A stretch of DNA of 12,520 bases from Solirubrobacterales bacterium. GTDB lineage: Bacteria > Actinomycetota > Thermoleophilia > Solirubrobacterales > Solirubrobacteraceae. This document shows positions 6,274 to 12,520 of the stretch, in pieces. Location: contig JAPLCH010000093.1 in NCBI GenBank assembly GCA_026392325.1, positions 1 through 12,520 on the forward strand, written 5' to 3'. Below the pieces are notes generated by a model. It saw only the letters and a list, made by a program, of their open reading frames with translations. It was not told where the DNA came from and made no database searches. Every line of letters begins with the position of its first letter. Positions within the stretch are counted from its first letter, which is position 1. The translations under genes were made by a program, and so were the position numbers.

Positions 6274-7107
6274 TCAGTCCGAGTCGTCGCGGGCGGAGTA
6301 AAGATCGTTCGCGCGCAGGCCCGTAAGGCCGGCTATCACCCGTGCGGCTGTGCGGGGACGGGCACCCTCCGCGACCAGCTCGCGGACCGCTTTCAAGGCT
6401 GCCTCCGAGTCGAACTCACGCTCGGCCGGAGGACCGATCACAACGGTGATCTCGCCCTTCACATCGCGCCCGGCAAGTTCAGTTGCGACCTCTGCTGCTG
6501 TTCCGCGGATCGCCTCCTCATGGATCTTCGTCAGCTCGCGGCAGACAACAACCTGGCGTTCGGGCTCCACTTCTGCAAGCTGGGTGATCGTTGCCGTGAT
6601 CCGCTTAGGCGAGTCAAATGCGACCAGCGTTTCGCGCGATTCGTCAAATACCCGCTTCAGGTCACCCGGTCTGCGCGGCAGGAAACCAATGAACCTGAAC
6701 GAGTCCGCTGGAAGTCCAGACAGCACCAGGGCCGTCGTGACCGCTGTCGCACCGGGCAAAACCTCCACGCGCAGTCCTTCCTCAATGCAGGCGCGAACCA
6801 GCAGAAACCCGGGGTCTGAGACGACGGGCGTCCCAGCATCAGAGACCAGCACGACAGTCCCTCCGTCTCTCACCTTGCGGATCAACCCTGCCGCTGAGCT
6901 CCGCTCGTTTTTGTCGTGCAAGGCAATCGGCCGTGCATCAATCCCGAGGTGTTCGAGCAGTATCCGCGTGCGCCGTGTGTCTTCGCTTGCGACAACGTCC
7001 GCGCTGCGCAACGCCTCGACGGAGCGCTGGGTGATGTCACCAAGATTTCCAATTGGGGTTGGGCAAACGACAAGGCATCCCGCCGGGCTTCCAGCCTCAG
7101 AAATCAC
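6274..7107 (-). CDS. rsmI: 16S rRNA (cytidine(1402)-2'-O)-methyltransferase
   Basis: RsmI belongs to the SAM-dependent tetrapyrrole-methylase-fold family. It methylates the 2'-hydroxyl of C1402 (E. coli numbering) in the decoding centre of 16S rRNA. The 277-residue protein shows the hallmark PTPIGNLGDIT at 16-26, SEDTRRTRILL at 41-51, and SDAGTPVVSDPG at 89-100 with the following LVRACIEEGLRVEVLPGATA. Further on are GFLPRR, an ELTKIHEE element near the middle, and the KGEITVVIG strand. Length is normal. Translation starts at GTG 7107, whose GTGA overlaps the stop of the upstream sugar kinase by 4 nt, with GAGGG about 9 nt upstream. It is the second gene of the operon. Pairing with rsmA in one unit puts two 30S maturation methylases together. 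Confidence 0.95.
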   Translation of the reverse strand: MISEAGSPAGCLVVCPTPIGNLGDITQRSVEALRSADVVASEDTRRTRILLEHLGIDARPIALHDKNERSSAAGLIRKVRDGGTVVLVSDAGTPVVSDPGFLLVRACIEEGLRVEVLPGATAVTTALVLSGLPADSFRFIGFLPRRPGDLKRVFDESRETLVAFDSPKRITATITQLAEVEPERQVVVCRELTKIHEEAIRGTAAEVATELAGRDVKGEITVVIGPPAEREFDSEAALKAVRELVAEGARPRTAARVIAGLTGLRANDLYSARDDSD

Positions 7108-8069
7108 GCTGCGAGACCCTCTACAAAACCTTGCCGAGCCAGCAGCGATGCGCCCAAGAGCCCAGCGTCAGCCCCGAACTTCGCAAGCTCGACTCGCATT
7201 GAAGAGGCGGGTGGCATTCCACGCTCACGCAAGACCGCGCGGGCTGGCTCCAAGAGCAGCTCTCCTGCGGCCGCCATTCCACCGCCTACAACGACAAGTT
7301 CCGGGTCGAGCAGGTTGGCTATTGAAACCAGACCAATGCCAAGCCAATGACCAACCGTGCCAAGCGCATCCAAGGCTGCCAAGTCACCATCGTGGGCGAG
7401 TTCAACTACCCGAGCGCCGCGAAGTGGCCCTTGCGAAGCTGCATGTCCAAGCCCACTCTCCGGGCGTGCGACTGCCACTCGCTCCGCCTCTCGCTCAAGA
7501 GCGGGACCACTGACCCTCGTCTCCAGGCATCCTCGCCCAGGACAGCCAGCACCACAGGTCAGCCCAGTGGGGTCAACCGGGATGTGACCGAGCTCCCCGG
7601 CTGAGCCGTGACTGCCACGACGGATCTGCCCATCAATAATCAGTCCAGCGCCAATCCCCGTCCCCAGCGTCATCACGATTGCGTTGTCCACTCCCAATGC
7701 GGCCCCTGCCTGATGCTCTGCAATCGCAGCGCAAGTGGCGTCGTTGTCGGCAAAGACGGGAAGTCCAATTCGCTCCGCCAGAAGATCCTCAATTGCCAAA
7801 TCAGCAAGCGGCAGGTGGACCGACCTCACGACCCGCCGAGACTCACGGTCGAAGGTCGCTGGGACACCAATTCCAACCGCTATCGGCTCATCTGCAATGC
7901 CATGTCTGCATTCCTCAACCGCCGCAACGATGACGTCCAACAGGTCCGGGCGTGACAGGCCGGCGACATCACGACGAACGCGGGAACGGATTCCCAAGTC
8001 CGCGTCAAGCACGCCAGCAAGCACCTTGGTCCCCCCAAGATCAACGCCAATTGTGCTGCCAGTGACCAC
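7104..8069 (-). CDS. ROK family sugar kinase, probable glucokinase
   Basis: This 321-residue cytosolic kinase has the ROK (repressor, ORF, kinase) fold. It has the ATP phosphate loop GVDLGGTK (8-15), the catalytic region ADNDATCAA (107-115), LGTGIGAGLI (135-144), and the zinc and substrate site GELGH (158-162) with C172-x3-C176-x4-C181-LE. There is no N-terminal helix-turn-helix, so it is an enzyme and not a ROK repressor. Glucose is the commonest substrate of actinobacterial ROK kinases of this layout, but fructose, N-acetylglucosamine or N-acetylmannosamine cannot be excluded. It heads the operon. GTG 8069 is taken as start, with no clear Shine-Dalgarno and a -10 box TATAGT ending 6 nt upstream, suggesting a leaderless transcript. 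Its stop overlaps the rsmI start by 4 nt. Confidence 0.9.
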   Translation of the reverse strand: MVTGSTIGVDLGGTKVLAGVLDADLGIRSRVRRDVAGLSRPDLLDVIVAAVEECRHGIADEPIAVGIGVPATFDRESRRVVRSVHLPLADLAIEDLLAERIGLPVFADNDATCAAIAEHQAGAALGVDNAIVMTLGTGIGAGLIIDGQIRRGSHGSAGELGHIPVDPTGLTCGAGCPGRGCLETRVSGPALEREAERVAVARPESGLGHAASQGPLRGARVVELAHDGDLAALDALGTVGHWLGIGLVSIANLLDPELVVVGGGMAAAGELLLEPARAVLRERGMPPASSMRVELAKFGADAGLLGASLLARQGFVEGLAA

Positions 8070-8075
8070 AAGACC

Positions 8076-8081
8076 ACTATA
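8076..8081 (-). promoter_or_regulatory. -10 box of the kinase-rsmI-metG-rsmA-ispE operon
   Basis: TATAGT on the minus strand matches the -10 consensus at five of six positions. It ends 6 nt before the GTG at 8069, so transcription would begin at about the start codon. No TTGACA-like -35 is visible at normal spacing. That region is occupied by CGGTGNN repeats, which may mean activator dependence. Confidence 0.55.
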
Positions 8082-8092
8082 AGTGCGACCCC

Positions 8093-8113
8093 CGGTGATC
8101 GGTGCTCGGTGCA
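8093..8113 (+). repeat. Three tandem 7-bp CGGTGNN repeats in a divergent promoter region
   Basis: CGGTGAT, CGGTGCT and CGGTGCA follow each other without gaps between the divergent kinase operon and the LCP gene. They lie just upstream of the kinase -10 box, where its -35 would be expected. Such iterons can bind a regulator, but the array is short and could be chance. The 88-nt intergenic region holds nothing else I can name. Confidence 0.45.
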
Positions 8114-8143
8114 GTTGATTCGGGATGCTTCCGCCGGACGCGC

Positions 8144-8149
8144 CAAGAT
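8144..8149 (+). promoter_or_regulatory. Possible -10 box for the LCP gene
   Basis: CAAGAT keeps the two most important -10 positions (A at 2, T at 6). It ends 8 nt before the GTG at 8158, the start I prefer. No -35 at a standard distance is seen. Support is weak and rests on similarity to the spacing at other genes here. Confidence 0.25.
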
Positions 8150-8157
8150 GGACCCAA

Positions 8158-9225
8158 GTGACTGAACCTGACTACACCCTCTACAGGACCCGACCGAAGG
8201 GCATCCGTGAACGGATGGCTGGAGGAGACGCGCCCGTTGCGCCCCCTTCAAGGACGCCAGAACCAAAGCAGAGGGGCGGCAAGAAGCCGATCAAACCCAA
8301 GCGTGTTCTGAAGACCGTTCTCATCTGTCTTGCCGGATGGGTCGCGCTTTCGTTTGTCCTCTTCTGCGTCAGCGCCCAGATCAGATCTGGTGAAGGCATC
8401 AGCCCGAGCGCTGATGCGGCCCTGTCGCACGGTGGCCTTCCGCCATTCCTTCCAACCACAATCCTCGTCCTCGGTTCAGACAAACGGCCCAAGGGCTCCA
8501 AGGAACCAGGCGCTGCCGCCTCCGGTGAACGCTCCGACACCATCATGCTCATCCGGCTTGGCGGCGGCCAATCATCGAAGCTGTCAATTCCACGGGACAC
8601 CGTCGTACCAATCCCCGGGCATGGAGAGGACAAGATCAATGCAGCTTACGCATATGGCGGGGCTGCCCTTTCCATCAAGACAATCTCTGACTGGACTGGC
8701 ATAACCATTGACCACCTTGTGGAAATTGACCTGGCGAATTTCCCCAAGTTCATTGACGCCCTCGGAGGCATTGATGTCAAGACACCGTGCGTCATTTCGG
8801 ACATCAACGGGGGAACGCGCAACGGCGGAGTGTCAATCCGCTTGAAGGCGGGAGAGAACCATCTGAATGGCAAACAGGCCCTCGCTTTTGCAAGGACGCG
8901 CCACAACCGTTGCGTTGCCGGCTATGACGACATTGACCGAGCGAAAGCCCAGCAACTGATGCTCGGAGGGATGCGCGGCCGCCTGTTCAGCATCGGAGCG
9001 TTCGTCCGCCTCCCATGGGCCTCATGGAAAGCGCCGCAAGCAATCCGAACTGACATGGGAGCCCCAGGCTTGCTGGGCGTGATGACTGCACTCACCTTCT
9101 CTGGTTCACCACCACCAAAGGTCATGAAGCCGACTGGTGCCGTAACGCTGCCAGGGGGCGGAGCAGGATTGACCGTGGACGATTCAGCAAGGCAACGAGC
9201 CGTGGATCAGTTCCTCAACGGCTGA
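8158..9225 (+). CDS. LytR-CpsA-Psr (LCP) family cell-wall glycopolymer transferase
   Basis: LCP proteins are membrane-anchored phosphotransferases that attach undecaprenyl-linked glycopolymers to peptidoglycan outside the membrane. From GTG 8158 the protein has 355 residues: a basic, proline-rich cytoplasmic tail (about 1-49), one membrane helix (about 50-72, VLKTVLICLAGWVALSFVLF), then an extracellular LCP domain. Conserved lipid-phosphate residues are seen: Asp108 in LVLGSDK, Arg125 and Asp127 in ERSDT, Arg146-Asp147 in SIPRD, Arg246 and Arg248 in FARTRH, and Arg261 in DIDRAKAQQ. DKINAAYAYGG and DALGGIDV are also typical. The frame opens at ATG 8125, 11 codons earlier. I prefer GTG because MTEPDYTLYRTR resembles family N-termini I remember and because a GGA and a -10-like box precede it. 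It diverges from the kinase operon and converges with the FmdB gene. Confidence 0.9.
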   Translation: MTEPDYTLYRTRPKGIRERMAGGDAPVAPPSRTPEPKQRGGKKPIKPKRVLKTVLICLAGWVALSFVLFCVSAQIRSGEGISPSADAALSHGGLPPFLPTTILVLGSDKRPKGSKEPGAAASGERSDTIMLIRLGGGQSSKLSIPRDTVVPIPGHGEDKINAAYAYGGAALSIKTISDWTGITIDHLVEIDLANFPKFIDALGGIDVKTPCVISDINGGTRNGGVSIRLKAGENHLNGKQALAFARTRHNRCVAGYDDIDRAKAQQLMLGGMRGRLFSIGAFVRLPWASWKAPQAIRTDMGAPGLLGVMTALTFSGSPPPKVMKPTGAVTLPGGGAGLTVDDSARQRAVDQFLNG

Positions 9226-9230
9226 GTGAA

Positions 9231-9250
9231 ACAGTCGCTCTAGCGACTGT
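9231..9250. terminator. Perfect inverted repeat between convergent genes, possible two-way terminator
   Basis: ACAGTCGC (9231-9238) and GCGACTGT (9243-9250) make an 8-bp perfect stem with the loop TCTA, 5 nt after the LCP stop and 13 nt before the FmdB stop. On the minus strand the stem is followed by TTTCACT, a short T run. On the + strand no T tract follows. It lies where both transcripts must end, so a weak bidirectional terminator is the best reading. Confidence 0.5.
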
Positions 9251-9263
9251 CCGAGCCTTCAGG

Positions 9264-9608
9264 TCAGTCGGACTTCTTCTTCGGAGCAGGCTTGTCAGCC
9301 GACTTGCTCTCCGACTTCTTCTTGGAACCCGATTCAGTGGACGAAGAAGAGTCACTTGACTTTGTGGAGTCTGAAGTGGATGAGCTTGAGCTGGTCGAAT
9401 CCTTCTTGGCCGCCTTCTCCCGCTGACGCTTCTTCGTTCCATAATCGGTGTTGTAAAAGCCCTTGCCCTTGAAATGAATTGAGGGAGCGAAGAGAATCCG
9501 CTCAGCGGGCGCCCCGCACTCCTCACACTTTGTCAGCGCGTCGTCGGCCATCCGCTGGATTACCTCAAACTGGTGGCCCTTCTCGCACTTGTATTCATAT
9601 ACAGGCAT
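9264..9608 (-). CDS. FmdB family zinc-ribbon protein with serine/lysine-rich tail
   Basis: This 114-residue protein starts with a FmdB/CxxC_CXXC_SSSS-type putative regulatory domain (about 1-57): MPVYEYKC, then GHQFEVIQRM, KCEECGAP, and FKGKGFYNTDYG. Zinc ligands are probably C8, C28 and C31. The usual second Cys of the first knuckle is missing, and His12 (CEKGH) may take its place. Residues 58-114 are a low-complexity tail alternating Lys-rich and Ser-rich blocks (TSSSSSTSDSTKSSDSSSST), probably disordered. I chose ATG 9608 because MPVYEY is the standard family N-terminus. The 23-codon upstream extension is rejected, as a TATACT -10 box lies inside it. Family members are small proteins of unclear role, named from a formamidase-operon regulator. 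Function here is unknown. Confidence 0.85.
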   Translation of the reverse strand: MPVYEYKCEKGHQFEVIQRMADDALTKCEECGAPAERILFAPSIHFKGKGFYNTDYGTKKRQREKAAKKDSTSSSSSTSDSTKSSDSSSSTESGSKKKSESKSADKPAPKKKSD

Positions 9609-9616
9609 TGGGCGCG

Positions 9617-9622
9617 AGTATA
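9617..9622 (-). promoter_or_regulatory. -10 box of the FmdB-like gene
   Basis: TATACT on the minus strand matches five of six -10 positions and lies 8 nt before the ATG at 9608, with no Shine-Dalgarno in between. A leaderless or nearly leaderless mRNA is therefore likely. TTGACG (9645-9650) and TTGCCG (9635-9640) are upstream, but at 22 and 12 nt, not the standard 17. Confidence 0.55.
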
Positions 9623-9688
9623 GGCGGGCTGGGCCGGCAAGTGGCGTCAAGGCGATAAGGTCGCGAGCGTCCGGCAAACGAAGCCTTC

Positions 9689-9693
9689 AGGAG
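9689..9693 (+). promoter_or_regulatory. Shine-Dalgarno site deciding the oxidoreductase start
   Basis: AGGAG lies 6 nt before the ATG at 9700. It sets the start over an open frame that reaches back to 9589 across the FmdB promoter. It is one of the clearest ribosome sites in the window, which contrasts with the likely leaderless genes around it. Confidence 0.75.
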
Positions 9694-9699
9694 AAACCG

Positions 9700-10929
9700 A
9701 TGTCAGCAACCCCTCAGGAAACACTCGGCAAGTCGCTCACACTCCCTTGTGGGGCAACTGTTGGGAACCGCTTTGGGAAGGCTCCGACAAGCGAACATCT
9801 CGCGGAACGCAGCGGTGATCCGGGGCGTGAGCTTCAGGCGCTCTATCGCATCTGGTCAGAGGGCGGCTGTGGGCTAATCATCACCGGGAATGTGATGGTC
9901 GAGCGCCGTAAGTTCGAGGCTCCGCGCAACCCTGTCTTCGATGTAAAGACTGACCCTGAGGCAGTGAAGGCTTACTCCAGCGCGGCCAAGTCAGCTGGCA
10001 ACCTTGCGATCGTCCAGATCAGCCACCCGGGCCGCCAACAGCAACGTGGTCGCGGAAGGCCTGTTGCTCCCTCAGCTGTGAAGTTGGGCGCGCCAGCCCT
10101 GCTCTTCGGCAAGCCACGGGAACTGAGCGACGGTGAAATCCAGAACCTCATCGTCCGCTTCGCCCAAGCGGCGAGGATCGCCGTTGATGGTGGCTTTGAC
10201 GGGGTGGAACTTCATGCCGCCCACGGATACCTGATCAGCCAGTTCCTTTCTCCCATCGCCAACCAGCGGACTGACAAGTGGGGTGGAAACTTTGAGAACA
10301 GGGCCCGGTTCCTGCTTGAGGTCCTCAAGGCCGTCCGTGAGGAAATCGGACCGGAGAAGATAATTGCCGCCAAGCTGAACTCCGCTGACTTCCAGAGGGG
10401 CGGGTTTGACAATGAGGACTCAATCGCAACTGCCAAGTTGCTTGAGGCCGCCGGCTTGGACCTGCTCGAAGTATCGGGCGGGACATATGAGGACCCGGCC
10501 ATGTTGACCGAGCTTCCAAAACGCGAGAGCACTATCGCCCGGGAGGCCTACTTCCTCGAGTTCGCAGAGAAGCTCCGCGGCCAGACAAAGCTTCCGCTGA
10601 TGGTCAGTGGCGGCTTCCGATCCTCCGAGGCCATGACCGCAGCTGTCGCCTCGGGCGCAACGGACATGGTTGGCCTTGCTCGACCCCTGACTCTGATGCC
10701 AGACTTGCCAAACCGGGTTTTGGCAGGTGAGTCACTTCGCGCTCGGGACGTAGAGCCTCGCTCACGGGTGAAGTTTGCCGATGCGTTCATGGGCTCCTCT
10801 TGGCACAACCAGCACTACGCGCGCATGGCAAACGGCAAGCCGGGCGAAGACGGCCGGGGAGCGATTGCCACTCTCGCAATCGGGACTGCGCGCCTGCAGC
10901 GGGACGCCGCACTCTACGGCCGCGGTTAG
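9700..10929 (+). CDS. NADH:flavin oxidoreductase / Old Yellow Enzyme family protein
   Basis: This 409-residue cytosolic FMN enzyme has the Old Yellow Enzyme TIM-barrel fold. Such enzymes reduce activated C=C bonds or related substrates with NAD(P)H. Visible motifs are NRFGKAPTSE at the N-terminus (22-32), GGCGLIITGNVMV (55-67), the flavin strand QISHPGRQ (106-113), the substrate-binding pair H172 and H175 in ELHAAHGYLISQFLSP, then NQRTDKWGG (188-196). Further on come LEVSGGTYE and the C-terminal FMN-phosphate segment VSGGFRS...DMVGLARPL. There is no C-terminal iron-sulfur/FAD extension of the 2,4-dienoyl-CoA reductase type, so it is a single-domain member. Start is ATG 9700 with AGGAG 6 nt upstream. 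The gene runs divergently from the FmdB gene and ends 10 nt before glyQS. Substrate is unknown, and the neighbours give no pathway clue. Confidence 0.9.
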   Translation: MSATPQETLGKSLTLPCGATVGNRFGKAPTSEHLAERSGDPGRELQALYRIWSEGGCGLIITGNVMVERRKFEAPRNPVFDVKTDPEAVKAYSSAAKSAGNLAIVQISHPGRQQQRGRGRPVAPSAVKLGAPALLFGKPRELSDGEIQNLIVRFAQAARIAVDGGFDGVELHAAHGYLISQFLSPIANQRTDKWGGNFENRARFLLEVLKAVREEIGPEKIIAAKLNSADFQRGGFDNEDSIATAKLLEAAGLDLLEVSGGTYEDPAMLTELPKRESTIAREAYFLEFAEKLRGQTKLPLMVSGGFRSSEAMTAAVASGATDMVGLARPLTLMPDLPNRVLAGESLRARDVEPRSRVKFADAFMGSSWHNQHYARMANGKPGEDGRGAIATLAIGTARLQRDAALYGRG

Positions 10930-10932
10930 AGT
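10927..10932 (+). promoter_or_regulatory. Possible -10 box for glycyl-tRNA synthetase
   Basis: TAGAGT overlaps the TAG stop of the upstream oxidoreductase gene and ends 7 nt before the ATG at 10940. If active, it would give glyQS its own leaderless transcript. It could equally be a chance match created by the stop codon, with the gene read through from upstream. Confidence 0.35.
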
Positions 10933-10939
10933 CCAAGAC

Positions 10940-12310
10940 ATGGCCACTGAAGGACTGACAATGGACAAGATCGTTGCGCTCGCAAAACGGCGTGGTTTTG
11001 TCTTCCCTGCATCCGAGATCTACGGCGGCATCGGGTCCACATACGACTACGGCCATTACGGCGTGCTGCTCAAGACAAATGTTCGTGATGCTTGGTGGCA
11101 GTCGATGCTCCGGGAGCGCGACGACGTGGTGGCACTCGACTCGGCGATCATTCAGAACCCTCGCGTCTGGGAGGCCTCCGGCCACCTTGCCGGCTTCACC
11201 GACCCAATGGTGGACTGCCGAACTTGCAAGATGCGCTTCCGCGCCGACCACATTGACCAGCTGCCTTGCGGCAAGAAGCCTTCCAAAACAGCGGGTGAGG
11301 GCAGCGAGTGTGACCTGACAGAGGCTCGGGATTTCAACCTGATGTTCCAGACGACCATGGGCGCTGTGAAGGAAGAAGGCGCGACCGTTTACCTGCGTCC
11401 CGAAACTGCCCAGGGAATCTTCGTCAACTTCAAGAATGTTCTGCAGTTCGCTCGCAAGCGTCCACCGTTCGGCATCGCCCAGACTGGCAAGAGTTTCCGT
11501 AACGAGATCACCCCCGGCAACTTCATCTTCCGCACCCGAGAGTTCGAGCAGATGGAAATGGAATTCTTTGTTCCGCCCGACGAGGCCGACAAGTGGTTTG
11601 AGCACTGGTGCGAGCAGCGCATGAACTGGTATTTGGAACTTGGCATCCGGCCGGCGCACCTTCGTCTTCGGGCACATGAGAAAACTGAGCTTTCGCATTA
11701 TTCGTCAGCCACGAGCGACATTGAGTACCACTTCCCAATCGGATGGTCCGAGCTTGAGGGAGTCGCAAACCGTGGAGACTTTGACCTTCTGGCCCACGCT
11801 GCTGCTTCAGGTGAAAAGCTCGAGTGGAGCGACCCGCAGAAGGGCGAGAAGTACGTGCCCCATGTGATCGAACCGGCCGCCGGGGCAGACCGCGCAATGC
11901 TTGCTTTCCTCTGTGACGCGTATGACGAGGAAGAGGTTGAGGGTGAGATCCGCACAGTGCTGCGCCTTCACCCGAGACTCGCTCCGGTGAAGGTTGCCGT
12001 GCTTCCCCTGATGCGCAAGGACGGTCATCCAGAGAAGGCCAAGGAAATCCATGCCGCACTTCGCTCACGGATGAACACTGAGTACGACGAGGGCGGTTCC
12101 ATCGGCAAGCGCTATCGCCGCCAAGATGAAATTGGGACTCCTTTCGCCGTCACAGTTGACCACCAAACAATTGAGGATGGAACCGTCACAGTGCGTGAGC
12201 GGGATTCCCTTGAGCAGGTCCGCTTGCCCATCGAGGGCCTTGCGGAAGATCTTGAAAATAGACTCCGGGCACCTTGGGTTTCACCCAAGCCCGACGTCGC
12301 GCCTGCCTGA
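10940..12310 (+). CDS. glyQS: Glycyl-tRNA synthetase, homodimeric type
   Basis: This 456-residue class II aminoacyl-tRNA synthetase charges tRNA-Gly. It is the single-chain alpha2 type, not the bacterial alpha/beta tetramer. N-terminal features are KRRGFVFPASEIYGGIGSTYDYGHYG (cut: 17-41) and ASGHLAGFTDPM. Then come YLRPETAQGIF (151-161), class II motif 2 in FRNEITPGN...FRTREFEQMEME (186-208), and motif 3 in GADRAMLAFL (315-324). The C-terminal anticodon-binding domain runs from about 348 (APVKVAVLPL) to GTPFAVTVD. Cysteines at 93, 96, 110 and 124 could form a zinc site (inference). Start is ATG 10940. An ATG 7 codons later (10961) has GAAGGA at good spacing and could be an alternative or the main start. 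It lies 10 nt after the oxidoreductase gene. Length fits the family. Confidence 0.95.
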   Translation: MATEGLTMDKIVALAKRRGFVFPASEIYGGIGSTYDYGHYGVLLKTNVRDAWWQSMLRERDDVVALDSAIIQNPRVWEASGHLAGFTDPMVDCRTCKMRFRADHIDQLPCGKKPSKTAGEGSECDLTEARDFNLMFQTTMGAVKEEGATVYLRPETAQGIFVNFKNVLQFARKRPPFGIAQTGKSFRNEITPGNFIFRTREFEQMEMEFFVPPDEADKWFEHWCEQRMNWYLELGIRPAHLRLRAHEKTELSHYSSATSDIEYHFPIGWSELEGVANRGDFDLLAHAAASGEKLEWSDPQKGEKYVPHVIEPAAGADRAMLAFLCDAYDEEEVEGEIRTVLRLHPRLAPVKVAVLPLMRKDGHPEKAKEIHAALRSRMNTEYDEGGSIGKRYRRQDEIGTPFAVTVDHQTIEDGTVTVRERDSLEQVRLPIEGLAEDLENRLRAPWVSPKPDVAPA

Positions 12311-12314
12311 CAGC

Positions 12315-12320
12315 CATTAT
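12315..12320 (+). promoter_or_regulatory. Possible -10 box for the terminal membrane-protein gene
   Basis: CATTAT keeps A at position 2 and AT at 5-6 of the -10 consensus. It ends 7 nt before the ATG at 12328, with no Shine-Dalgarno in the gap. The 17-nt space after the glyQS stop has no terminator-like hairpin. Confidence 0.35.
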
Positions 12321-12327
12321 TCGCGTC

Positions 12328-12520
12328 ATGGATGACGCTGAGGCGACAGACCACACCGCCTTGAGATCTCCTCCAAGCCTACGAGCCGGCCTTGGCTTGG
12401 CATTGGCAATCTTCGCAGGTCTGTCTCTGACAGTGGTCGGAGTGGTGCTCTGGAATGTGATTGTCAACGGCGCCCACTGGACCGGCGCGCTGGGCTATGT
12501 GTTCGACTCGATGCAGTACC
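12328..12520 (+). CDS. Membrane protein, partial (N-terminus only, cut by window end)
   Basis: An open frame of 64 codons begins at ATG 12328 and runs off the window. It encodes a polar head (MDDAEATDHTALRSPPS), a strongly hydrophobic helix at about residues 20-45 (GLGLALAIFAGLSLTVVGVV and onward), and a polar stretch NGAHWTGALGYVFDSMQY. The charged short head followed by a helix without a cleavage site suggests an N-in membrane anchor or the first helix of a polytopic protein. A CPBP-type membrane protease or similar polytopic protein is conceivable, but no motif is in view, so I assign no function. Coding character is supported by GC-rich third positions and close spacing to glyQS. Confidence 0.6.
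   Translation, partial: MDDAEATDHTALRSPPSLRAGLGLALAIFAGLSLTVVGVVLWNVIVNGAHWTGALGYVFDSMQY

Noticed and set aside
6350..7513. 387-codon + strand open frame antisense to rsmI and the ROK kinase
   Set aside because: It spans two solid opposite-strand genes, is low-complexity in Ser, Arg and Thr, and shows no family signature.
8125..8157. ATG 8125 as start of the LCP protein
   Set aside because: It has no Shine-Dalgarno or well-placed -10 box, and the extra 11 residues do not look like family N-termini. GTG 8158 is preferred, with moderate certainty.
1..12520. Mobile element, prophage, CRISPR or defence island
   Set aside because: No transposase, integrase, regularly spaced repeats, toxin-antitoxin pair or nuclease/helicase set is seen. 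All genes are compact housekeeping or ordinary metabolic types.

Overview
This window is about 12.5 kb of moderately GC-rich bacterial chromosome, roughly 60% GC by eye. It holds mostly housekeeping genes. I see no insertion sequence, phage, CRISPR array, rRNA gene or defence system. The content points to Actinomycetota: a metG / tatD / rsmA / ispE order, a LytR-CpsA-Psr cell-wall protein, a PucR-type regulator, a ROK glucokinase, many GTG starts and several -10 boxes set just upstream of start codons. The N-terminus and layout of the LytR-CpsA-Psr protein resemble what I remember from Thermoleophilia/Solirubrobacterales. That placement is an inference from memory, not a search result.

Layout. 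At the left edge (24-55) a strong + strand terminator closes an unseen gene. A two-gene minus-strand unit follows: a PucR-type regulator (844-2049) and a cyclase-family metal hydrolase (83-847), joined by a 4-nt ATGA overlap. Upstream of it lies an inverted repeat that could be an operator (2078-2111). Next is a tight minus-strand operon, in transcription order: ROK sugar kinase (7104-8069), rsmI (6274-7107), a metG-tatD chimera (4113-6239), rsmA (3277-4116), ispE (2364-3284) and a 73-residue two-helix membrane protein (2146-2367). Every junction but one is a start/stop overlap of 4-8 nt. The exception is the 34-nt gap between rsmI and metG, which holds a hairpin. The operon ends in an intrinsic terminator at 2134-2157. 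From 8158 rightward are a divergent LytR-CpsA-Psr gene (8158-9225), a convergent FmdB-like zinc-ribbon gene (9264-9608), then co-directional + strand genes for an Old Yellow Enzyme-type oxidoreductase (9700-10929), glycyl-tRNA synthetase (10940-12310) and the start of a membrane protein cut by the window end (12328-12520).

Functionally the operon joins ribosome maturation (RsmA, RsmI), tRNA charging (MetG), isoprenoid precursor synthesis (IspE) and sugar phosphorylation. The most unusual feature is the single 708-codon frame in which a MetG missing its last residues runs straight into a TatD-family domain missing its first ~30 residues, including the metal-binding HxH motif. This looks like an in-frame deletion that fused two neighbouring genes. 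Secondary points are the recurring -10 boxes 6-8 nt before start codons (possible leaderless mRNAs), tandem CGGTGNN repeats in the divergent kinase/LCP promoter region, and an apparent excess of the palindrome CAATTG.
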